Positions 1 to 5,661 of a DNA stretch of 7,578 bases are shown here, one piece after another. Under the pieces are notes generated by a model that worked only from the letters and a program-made list of their open reading frames with translations, did no database searches and had not been told where the DNA came from. How positions within the stretch are numbered: the first letter of the stretch is position 1; each line of letters opens with the position of its first letter. The stretch is from Methyloceanibacter sp. (lineage in GTDB: Bacteria; Pseudomonadota; Alphaproteobacteria; Rhizobiales; Methyloligellaceae). The position numbers were made by a program, and so were the translations under genes. Location of the stretch: assembly GCA_022865725.1 (NCBI GenBank), contig JALHTP010000386.1, positions 1-7,578 of the forward strand, in the 5' to 3' direction.

Positions 1-100
1 CCTCGACCTGTCGCAGCGACAGCGGATAGCGGATATACATCATCACCACGAGGCGGATCACCTCGGGCGAACTGTTGAAATAACGGAAGGGATTGCGCAT
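1..100 (-). CDS. IS6-family transposase, N-terminal fragment (truncated by window edge)
   Basis: The minus strand opens with ATG at 100 and reads MRNPFRYFNSSPEVI, then a segment ending in IRYPLSLRQVE, and stays open to the window edge. This is the typical start of alphaproteobacterial IS6-family (DDE) transposases: a short N-terminal arm, then the first helix of the DNA-binding domain with its R/K-Y-P/G-L/I-S-L/Y-R motif. About 33 residues are visible of a usual 220-240; the catalytic DDE core lies outside. No strong ribosome binding site precedes the ATG, which is usual for transposases. Whether the gene is intact cannot be judged here. Confidence 0.72.
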   Translation of the reverse strand, partial: MRNPFRYFNSSPEVIRLVVMMYIRYPLSLRQVE

Positions 101-158
101 CGCCGGAGGCTAAGGATCCTCGCCAGAAGGCTCAAGCCAATTTACTCTGACAATGCCC
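1..158 (-). mobile_element. IS6-family insertion sequence, terminal part (continues left of window)
   Basis: The stretch holds the start of an IS6-like transposase on the minus strand, preceded by a presumptive terminal repeat. Read on the minus strand from about 157, the end begins GGCATTGTCAGAGTAAATTG, which has the form of an IS6-type inverted repeat. The other end and any target duplication lie outside the window, so the boundary at 157/158 is an estimate. A similar terminus (GGCGTTGTCA) recurs at 7302, near the right edge. The family call rests on the transposase N-terminus; the boundary is inferred. Confidence 0.6.
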
Positions 159-239
159 TCAGAAGCGTTGCGCTGCGAAGATTGGCAAGCACCTCGCGTC
201 GCTCCGGACTCTCAACCGATCTCCGTGTAAGGTTGCGGC

Positions 240-872
240 ATGTGGGATACCATCGCCTACTATGTCGTTTTGGCGCTCGAATCCATGATCGGTGTGTTCG
301 GCATCCGGCTTTACGAGGAGCCTCAATACGAGATCATCGGCCGGGTGGCCGGGAACGTCGAGATTCGCCGCTACGCACCGCGCCTCGCGGCTGAGGTCGA
401 ACTGCCTGCGGGCGGCCGGGCCGCGCGCGGGCAGGCGTTTCAGTTGCTGTTCGACTATATTTCCGGAACCAACCGGACGGCGTCGGGCAGCAGCAAGATC
501 GCCATGACCGTCCCGGTCGAAGTGCGTGACAACGAGCGCATCGCCATGACCGCTCCGGTTCAAACCGCCGAAGACGGCGCCACGTTGCGGATGATTTTCT
601 TTCTGCCGGCGAAGTATGACCATGACAGCGCGCCTGCGCCGCGCGACGACCGCGTGAAGATCGTCACGATCCCCGACGAGACGATCGCTGTGTTGCGCTA
701 CTCGGGTCTCGGGAGGGATTTCCGCGAACGCCAGGCCGAACTCGTCGCTTCCCTCGCGGGATCGAAGTGGCGGCCGATCGGGCCGCCGTCGACGCTCTAC
801 TACGACGCGCCGTTCACGATTCCGTTCTTGCGCCGGAACGAGGCCGCCGTCGCCGTTACGCCGACACAGTAG
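240..872 (+). CDS. SOUL family heme-binding-like protein, membrane-anchored
   Basis: A 210-residue protein. Residues 5-22 form a hydrophobic N-terminal segment, probably a signal anchor placing the rest outside the cytoplasm. The SOUL/HBP domain follows, from YEIIGRVAGNVEIRRY (30-45) onward. Family hallmarks are the twin motifs IAMTVPVE (87-94) and IAMTAPV (101-107) and the C-terminal YDAPFTIPFLRRNE (188-201). SOUL proteins bind heme or other tetrapyrroles in some members, but no single ligand residue is universal, so heme binding is not proven. The start is supported by TAAGG at 228-232, seven bases before the ATG. The gene is the first after the IS end, in the same direction as DUF2177 174 bases downstream. 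SOUL genes occur near lipid-modification genes in other alphaproteobacteria, but a functional link is inference. Confidence 0.88.
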   Translation: MWDTIAYYVVLALESMIGVFGIRLYEEPQYEIIGRVAGNVEIRRYAPRLAAEVELPAGGRAARGQAFQLLFDYISGTNRTASGSSKIAMTVPVEVRDNERIAMTAPVQTAEDGATLRMIFFLPAKYDHDSAPAPRDDRVKIVTIPDETIAVLRYSGLGRDFRERQAELVASLAGSKWRPIGPPSTLYYDAPFTIPFLRRNEAAVAVTPTQ

Positions 873-942
873 TCACGGGCTCTAGCGCCGCGCGCGGGCG
901 TAGTCGCGCAAGACGTCGGCTTCCAGCCGAATACACGAAGAT

Positions 943-974
943 TTGCCAACTTCGCTGACATGGCGAATTTATAT
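943..974 (+). promoter_or_regulatory. Possible sigma-70-like promoter upstream of the DUF2177 gene
   Basis: The 174-base gap between the SOUL and DUF2177 genes contains a locally AT-rich patch. TTGCCA at 943-948 resembles a -35 box, and AT-rich GAATTTATAT at 965-974 could hold a -10 element at 16-19 bases. The match is weak. An 8-base direct repeat overlaps it (see the repeat entry). The rest of the gap is GC-rich and shows no clear terminator. Confidence 0.22.
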
Positions 975-981
975 GACATGG
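956..981 (+). repeat. Direct repeat TGACATGG, two copies 18 bases apart
   Basis: TGACATGG occurs at 956-963 and again at 974-981, start to start 18 bases, flanking the AT-rich patch upstream of the DUF2177 gene. Tandem sites near two helical turns apart can be operator half-sites, but no known regulator is recognised, and two 8-mers could arise by chance. Confidence 0.3.
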
Positions 982-1046
982 GCCCAGGAACCCGCCACGC
1001 CCCATAATGCGTTATCGGGGCTGCTAACGCGCAAAAAGGACCTCTA

Positions 1047-1460
1047 ATGCTGACCTATGTTGCCGCCTACGTGATCGCGCTGCTCTTGTTCGTTGCCATG
1101 GACATCGTCTGGCTGACGACGATGGGCGCGGCGCTGTACCGCTCGACGCTCGGGGACATTTTGTTGCCTACCGTGCGCATCGAGCCCGCGATTGCGTTCT
1201 ACCTGCTGTTTCCGCTGGGCATCGTGGTCTTTGGTGTGGCACCTGCCTTGAAGGCTCAGTCACCGATCCCCGCCATTCTTTACGGCGGCCTGTTCGGCCT
1301 GATGACTTATGCCACCTACCTTCTCACCAACCACGCGACCTTGAGGAACTGGACGCTGAAGCTCACGATCATCGATATGATCTACGGGGCCGTTGCAGTG
1401 GCCGCCGTTTCGGTGCTCACCTATTACGTGCTGCAGTGGTTCGGCCGCTCCAGCGCGTGA
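1047..1460 (+). CDS. DUF2177 family four-helix membrane protein
   Basis: A 137-residue, strongly hydrophobic protein with four predicted membrane helices at about 3-26, 46-66, 74-94 and 106-130. Signature positions of DUF2177 are visible: D19-x-x-W22 in the first helix, the YATYLLTNHATL block (88-99) after the third, and D110 at the start of the fourth. The length is normal for the family and the gene looks intact. AAAAGGA at 1033-1039 sits seven bases before the ATG and fixes the start. The biochemical role is unknown. DUF2177 genes are often found beside CFA-like methyltransferases, the COG2907 flavoprotein and DUF1365, as here, which suggests a part in membrane-lipid modification or in scaffolding those enzymes. 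It ends 10 bases short of the convergent methyltransferase gene. Confidence 0.87.
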   Translation: MLTYVAAYVIALLLFVAMDIVWLTTMGAALYRSTLGDILLPTVRIEPAIAFYLLFPLGIVVFGVAPALKAQSPIPAILYGGLFGLMTYATYLLTNHATLRNWTLKLTIIDMIYGAVAVAAVSVLTYYVLQWFGRSSA

Positions 1461-1470
1461 GGCGCGGCGA

Positions 1471-2505
1471 TCAGGGAACAGGCCTGAGCAGATAGTGGCT
1501 CACGCCCCACTCCTCGCCGCCGCGATGGCCGAACAGGCCCGCGGTTGCGAGGAAGAAGAGCCGCCAGCGCCGCATCCTCAAACGCGCTTTAGCGCCGTAG
1601 GTCGTAGCGAAGAGTCGCGCGATCTGCGCTTCATTGCGGTCGAGATTGGCGAGCCAGTCATTCGCGGTTCGCGCATAGTTCCGCCCATTCCAGCGCCATT
1701 CTTTCTCGACTTCGAACAGCTGGTTGAATGCGTAGATCAAGCGGTGGCTCGGCATGATCCCGCCGGTGAAGAAATGCCGGGCGATCCAATCCGTCGGATC
1801 GGTGTGGTCGAACCGGTAGGGGATGCGGGCATGGCTGAAGACATGCATGAAGAAGCGTCCGCCCGGCGAAAGCCATGAGCGGATGCGGGTGAGAAGCTCC
1901 CGCCAATTCGCGATGTGCTCGAACATCTCGACCGACACGACCCTGTCGAACGTGCCCTCGGGCTGGAAATGGCTGACATCGGCGGTCACGACCCGAAGAT
2001 TGGCGAGCCCGCGCCTCTCCGCTTCGGCCTCGATAAAGGCGCGCTGAGAGTGCGAGTTCGAGACGGCGAGGATCGTGCTCCTCGGCATTCTCTCGGCCAT
2101 GAACAGGGAGAGAGACCCCCAGCCGCAGCCGAGCTCGAGGATGTTTTGCCCGTCTTCAAGCCGCGCATTCCCGGCCGTTGCTTCAAGTGCCTCAAGCTCC
2201 GCCTCGGCGAGAGACGCGGCGCCCCCTTCGTAGAGACAGCTCGAATATTTGCGGCGCGGGCCGAGCACGAGCGCAAAGAATTGCGCGGGCACTTCGTAGT
2301 GCTGATCATTTGCAGCTTCGGCATGCACGGCAACGGGCTTCGTTGCCATGAGGCGCGCAAATTCGCGCGTGGCACCGTCGCCATCGGGTGGGAACGCCAG
2401 CCGCGTCCGGCTCACGAGCGCTTCGATCGCGATCCGCGTCACGGAGTCTGGGAGGGAAATCCGCTCAAAAGCCGAGATTGCCGCAAGCTTGCCCCCGAGC
2501 GTCAT
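1471..2505 (-). CDS. SAM-dependent methyltransferase, CFA synthase / coclaurine N-methyltransferase-like superfamily
   Basis: A 344-residue class I methyltransferase. The SAM-binding motif I is ILELGCGWG (122-130). SVEMFEH (191-197) supplies the conserved Glu of the CFA fold, H221 lies in FMHVFSH, and Y278 in GRNYART matches the late active-site Tyr. RKYSSC (85-90) resembles the YS(S/C)C segment of the coclaurine N-methyltransferase-like branch. The classical CFA N-terminal domain is shortened to about 60 residues. The substrate is therefore open: an acyl chain, a furan or phospholipid intermediate, or an amine. An open frame extends upstream to 2775, but the ATG at 2505 is preferred because family similarity begins there and it overlaps the stop of the DUF1295 gene by ATGA. 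The upstream bases lack a good Shine-Dalgarno sequence, so translation probably depends on coupling to DUF1295. Confidence 0.85.
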   Translation of the reverse strand: MTLGGKLAAISAFERISLPDSVTRIAIEALVSRTRLAFPPDGDGATREFARLMATKPVAVHAEAANDQHYEVPAQFFALVLGPRRKYSSCLYEGGAASLAEAELEALEATAGNARLEDGQNILELGCGWGSLSLFMAERMPRSTILAVSNSHSQRAFIEAEAERRGLANLRVVTADVSHFQPEGTFDRVVSVEMFEHIANWRELLTRIRSWLSPGGRFFMHVFSHARIPYRFDHTDPTDWIARHFFTGGIMPSHRLIYAFNQLFEVEKEWRWNGRNYARTANDWLANLDRNEAQIARLFATTYGAKARLRMRRWRLFFLATAGLFGHRGGEEWGVSHYLLRPVP

Positions 2506-3314
2506 GGCGCGCCCCGCGGTGGCCACGGAAAGAACGCGCTCGTCCGCGCCTGATAGGAACGGTACGCCGCGCCGTATTTTTGCACCATGTGCTCTTCCAG
2601 TGGCGGGATTCCCGAAACATGGACGAGCAGCCAGTAGATGCACAGAGGCGCCGCGAGCGCGAGCCAGCCCCACGGATAGCTGCCGGCGATGGCGAGTAGC
2701 GGAATCGCCACCCAGAACATCCACTCGAAGAAATAATTTGGATGCCGCGACCAGCGCCATAATCCGCGGTCGCAAATCAACTCGTTCTTTCCCTTCGATT
2801 TCGCCCAGGTGGCCAGCTGGCGGTCGGCGATCGATTCACCGACGAGCCCGATCAGCACAACGGCGAGCGCCGCGTAGTCCAAGAACCGGAACAGCGGCGC
2901 GGGATTGCGCGCGGCAAGGAAGAGCGCAAGCGCAAGCGGCACGGTGACGATGGCCTGCTTCTGCATCAGGATGAACATCTGGCGCCTCGCATCTTCTCCC
3001 CATTGCCGCATGAGGGCCGCGTAGCGCGGATCGTCGGAACGCGCGTTGGAGCGCCGCAGGATATGACCGCCGAGTCGCAGCGACCAGGCACCGATCAGAA
3101 CTGCAACGAGCAGTTGCCGGCCCGACGGGGTACCGCTTCCCTCAAGCGGCACGAGCGCGGACACAACGCCGACCGCCCCGAGGCCAAACGTCCACACCGC
3201 GTCGATGAAGCCGTTATTCCGAGTCCGCTGCTGAATGACCCACGCGACGGACATGATCGCAGCGAGCACTGCCCAGAGTAGAAGTCCCGCCACAAGTACA
3301 ACCGTAAGATTCAT
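2502..3314 (-). CDS. DUF1295 family membrane protein (steroid 5-alpha-reductase / ICMT-like fold)
   Basis: A 270-residue polytopic protein of the COG3752/DUF1295 family. Hydrophobic segments lie at about 4-27, 41-56, 67-84, 121-135, 145-163, 197-211 and 215-233. Diagnostic motifs are NNGFIDAVW (33-41), GESIADRQ (159-166), RGLWRWSRHPNYFFEW (183-198) and GIPPLEEHM (235-243), followed by the usual C-terminal YxxYQARTSAFFPWPP stretch. The HPNYFFEW block corresponds to the nucleotide or cofactor-binding end of the steroid reductase/ICMT superfamily, so an NAD(P)H-dependent reduction in the membrane is a reasonable but unproven role. The ATG at 3314 is chosen over the longer frame to 3398 because the hydrophobic N-terminus starts there; GAGAGG and CAGGTG lie upstream on the minus strand. 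It is the first gene of a two-gene operon with the methyltransferase. Confidence 0.86.
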   Translation of the reverse strand: MNLTVVLVAGLLLWAVLAAIMSVAWVIQQRTRNNGFIDAVWTFGLGAVGVVSALVPLEGSGTPSGRQLLVAVLIGAWSLRLGGHILRRSNARSDDPRYAALMRQWGEDARRQMFILMQKQAIVTVPLALALFLAARNPAPLFRFLDYAALAVVLIGLVGESIADRQLATWAKSKGKNELICDRGLWRWSRHPNYFFEWMFWVAIPLLAIAGSYPWGWLALAAPLCIYWLLVHVSGIPPLEEHMVQKYGAAYRSYQARTSAFFPWPPRGAP

Positions 3315-3526
3315 GACACTTGCACCTGATCCTCTCGAGCAGCAAAGATACGGTCCACGGGCTTCCGGGGAGGCAAGACAAACAGCTTCAATCTGCACGA
3401 AAGCGCGCGCCGCGCGCCCGCAAGAAGCGCGGCGGGCGATGCATCCGGGCGCGGGCGAATTGCGTGGCTTCTCACGCGGTCCCTCCAGGAGCGGCCGAAG
3501 GAAAGACTGTCAGGGTCACGTAGCGC
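3315..3526. promoter_or_regulatory. Divergent intergenic control region
   Basis: These 212 bases separate the starts of the minus-strand DUF1295 operon and the + strand FAD oxidoreductase operon, so promoters for both must lie here or nearby. TGATCC at 3327-3332 on the + strand equals the -35 hexamer reported for R. sphaeroides sigma-E (RpoE/ChrR) promoters. No TAAGA-type -10 follows at the expected spacing (TACGGT or CGGTCC is found instead), so the match is only suggestive. The middle (about 3400-3480) is very rich in GCGC runs and shows no convincing ORF. AAGGAAAG (3498-3505) and CAGGGTC (3511-3517) precede the flavoprotein start; CAGGG is the likelier ribosome binding site. Confidence 0.5.
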
Positions 3527-4873
3527 ATGAGGCAAAGCGACAGGCCGCGACTAAGCATCGCCGTCATTGGTACAGGCATCTCCGGCCTTTCCGCGGCATG
3601 GCTGCTGGCGCACCGCCATGATGTCACGGTCTATGAGAAGGCGCCCCGGCTTGGCGGTCACAGCAACACGGTGGAGGTCGAAACCGATCATGGGCTCGTC
3701 CCCGTCGATACCGGGTTCATCGTCTTCACCACTGTCAACTACCCCAACTTGACCGCACTGTTCCAGCATCTTGACGTGCCAACGAAATCCTCCAACATGT
3801 CGTTCTCGGTCTCCCTTGGGGATGGCGCGTTCGAGTATGGGGGGAACAGCTTGGCGAGCCTGTTTGCGCAGAGGACGAATCTCTTCCGCCCGCGCTTCTG
3901 GTCGATGCTTGCAGGGATCGTCCGCTTTTACCGGCGGGCGCCGCACGATCTGCCTCTGCTTTCCCTCTCCGGTGTGACGCTCGGGAACTACCTGCGCAGC
4001 GGCAGGTTCGGCGCCGCGTTCGCCCGGGATCATCTCCTGCCGATGGCCGGTGCCATTTGGTCGGCGCCGCCGAGGGCCCTGCTCAACTATCCGGCCGCCG
4101 CCTTCATCCGCTTTTTCGACCATCATGGTCTGTTGAAGCTGCGCAATCGGCCGGGTTGGCGAACGGTCGCCGGCGGAAGCAAGACTTATGTCGCGAAGCT
4201 CGCCGAGCGGCTCGGAGGCCGCACTCGCCTCAATTGCGGTGCCGTGGCCATCGAACGCAAACCCGCAAGCGTCGTGGTTCGGGATGGCCAAGGCCAGTCC
4301 AATGAATACGATCACGTCGTCATCGCTGCGCATGCCGACGAAGCGTTGGCCATCCTCTGCGATCCGTCGGTCGAAGAGCGCGAGCTGCTCGGCGCCTTCC
4401 GCTACAACCGGAATCTCACGGTGCTGCACGGCGACGAACGGCTCATGCCCAAGCGCAAGGCGGTGTGGTCGAGCTGGAACTATATCGGGGCCAGGACCGA
4501 CACCGGGAGCGCGCTGTCAGCAACCTATTGGCTGAACCGGCTGCAGGGTATCGAGGGCCAGGAGAACTACTTCGTCACGCTCAACCCTTGCCGCGAGCCG
4601 CGCGGGGATCTCGTGCATTGGAGCGGCGTCTATGAGCACCCGGTCTTCGATAACCGCGCCTTGCGCGCGCAGGAGCGCCTGGCAGACCTGCAAGGCACGC
4701 GCCGGACCTGGTTCTGCGGCGCTTATTTCGGCGCGGGCTTTCACGAGGATGGTTTGAAGTCGGGCCTCGCCGTGGCCGAGGCTCTCGGCGGCGGCGAACG
4801 GCCCTGGGCCAAGACCGCCGCGCGCGCGGCACCGGCGCGTCCGGCACACCATGCGATCGAGACCGTGCCGTGA
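3527..4873 (+). CDS. FAD-dependent oxidoreductase, COG2907 / flavin amine-oxidase-like
   Basis: A 448-residue flavoprotein. The N-terminal Rossmann motif is IAVIGTGISG (11-20; G15, G17, G20), with the ribose-binding acid E37 in VTVYEK and the amine-oxidase-type RLGGHSNT (41-48). VDTGFIVF (60-67) follows. The C-terminal FAD motif GAYFGAGFHEDGLKSG begins near residue 398. Length and motif order match the COG2907 family found beside CFA-like genes. A relative (RSP_1090) lies in the R. sphaeroides operon under sigma-E/ChrR that is needed for the singlet-oxygen response and linked to furan fatty acids. Oxidation or desaturation of a methylated acyl chain is thus the favoured role, by inference. 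The enzyme is probably cytoplasmic and membrane-associated. The ATG starts the operon; its TGA lies inside GTGA, overlapping the DUF1365 gene by four bases. The last 25 residues are Ala/Pro-rich and probably disordered. Confidence 0.9.
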   Translation: MRQSDRPRLSIAVIGTGISGLSAAWLLAHRHDVTVYEKAPRLGGHSNTVEVETDHGLVPVDTGFIVFTTVNYPNLTALFQHLDVPTKSSNMSFSVSLGDGAFEYGGNSLASLFAQRTNLFRPRFWSMLAGIVRFYRRAPHDLPLLSLSGVTLGNYLRSGRFGAAFARDHLLPMAGAIWSAPPRALLNYPAAAFIRFFDHHGLLKLRNRPGWRTVAGGSKTYVAKLAERLGGRTRLNCGAVAIERKPASVVVRDGQGQSNEYDHVVIAAHADEALAILCDPSVEERELLGAFRYNRNLTVLHGDERLMPKRKAVWSSWNYIGARTDTGSALSATYWLNRLQGIEGQENYFVTLNPCREPRGDLVHWSGVYEHPVFDNRALRAQERLADLQGTRRTWFCGAYFGAGFHEDGLKSGLAVAEALGGGERPWAKTAARAAPARPAHHAIETVP

Positions 4874-5661
4874 GCATGCCATCTGCCCTCTACGTGGGTC
4901 GGGTGACCCACCATCGCCTGCGCCCGCGACGCCACTCCCTTGCGTATCGCACCTATTGGCTTCTGTTCGATCTCGATGAGATCGATCAGGTTGCGCGGCG
5001 GCTTCGTCTCTTTTCCCATAATCGCTTCAACCTGTTCAGCTTCTACGACCGCGATCATGGCTCGGGCGGCGCGTCTCTGCGCCCGGAGATCGAACAGAAT
5101 CTTGCCGCCGCGGGGATCGACCTCGAAGGCGGACCGATCCGGCTCCTCGCCATGCCGCGCCTCCTCGGCTACGTGTTCAATCCGATCAGCATCTATTTCT
5201 GCCATCGCCGCGACGGCACTCTCGCCGCGCTGATCTACCAGGTGCACAACACCTTCCGCGAGCGGCACAGCTATCTGATCGCCGTCAACAAACCCGCGAC
5301 CGGTCCGGTCAAACAGACTTGCGCGAAGCGTTTTCACGTGTCGCCCTTCCTGGACATGGACATGCGCTATGACTTCAACGTGATCCCGCCAGGGGAGCGG
5401 GTCGCGGTCACGGTGCGCGGTTCCGATGCTGGCGGCGACATCATCGTGGCGACGCTGAGCGGCGCGCGCGCGCCGCTCTCCGACGGTCAGCTCGCACGCC
5501 TTTTCGTCACTTATCCGCTCCTGACCGCGAAGGTCACGCTCGGCATCCATTGGGAGGCGCTGCGTCTCTGGCTCAAAGGTCTTCGCGTCTACGCGCATCC
5601 GGCGCCGCCCAAGGAACACGTCACTCTGTCGCCGCCGGAAACGCCGCGGAGGGCGGCATGA
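4870..5661 (+). CDS. DUF1365 domain-containing protein
   Basis: A 263-residue protein covering the whole DUF1365 family. Conserved blocks visible are ALYVGRVTHHRLRPRRHSLAY (6-26), FNLFSFYDRDHG (53-64), LLGYVFNPISIYFCH (98-112), VHNTFRERHSY (125-135) and KRFHVSPFLDMDMRYDF (153-169). There is no clear transmembrane helix. The biochemical function is not established. The family is almost always encoded between a COG2907 flavoprotein and a CFA-like methyltransferase, as here, so it probably acts in the same lipid pathway. The GTG at 4870 overlaps the upstream stop as GTGA; an in-frame ATG at 4876 is an equally possible start and would remove two residues. The stop overlaps the next gene as ATGA, so all three genes are translationally linked. 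Confidence 0.9.
   Translation: MSMPSALYVGRVTHHRLRPRRHSLAYRTYWLLFDLDEIDQVARRLRLFSHNRFNLFSFYDRDHGSGGASLRPEIEQNLAAAGIDLEGGPIRLLAMPRLLGYVFNPISIYFCHRRDGTLAALIYQVHNTFRERHSYLIAVNKPATGPVKQTCAKRFHVSPFLDMDMRYDFNVIPPGERVAVTVRGSDAGGDIIVATLSGARAPLSDGQLARLFVTYPLLTAKVTLGIHWEALRLWLKGLRVYAHPAPPKEHVTLSPPETPRRAA

Noticed and set aside
159..623. 154-residue minus-strand open frame opposite the SOUL gene
   Set aside because: Arg/Asp/Gly-rich shadow of a well-supported + strand gene; no family features and no start signal.
1461..1470. Bidirectional terminator between the convergent DUF2177 and methyltransferase genes
   Set aside because: The gap is only 10 bases and no stem-loop with a T-run is visible on either side.
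1915..2553. 212-residue + strand open frame opposite the methyltransferase
   Set aside because: Antisense shadow typical of GC-rich DNA; the minus strand carries clear SAM-methyltransferase motifs.
3320..3523. 67-residue + strand frame in the divergent control region
   Set aside because: Very Arg/Ala-rich, no ribosome binding site, lies in a region that must hold two promoters; not protein-like.
3551..4429. 292-residue minus-strand open frame opposite the flavoprotein
   Set aside because: Shadow of the FAD oxidoreductase gene, whose Rossmann and C-terminal motifs are unambiguous.
4967..4985. Palindrome TCGATCTC-GAT-GAGATCGA as a possible operator
   Set aside because: It lies inside the DUF1365 coding sequence and is explained by the codons for a conserved LFDLDEIDQ stretch; probably coincidence.
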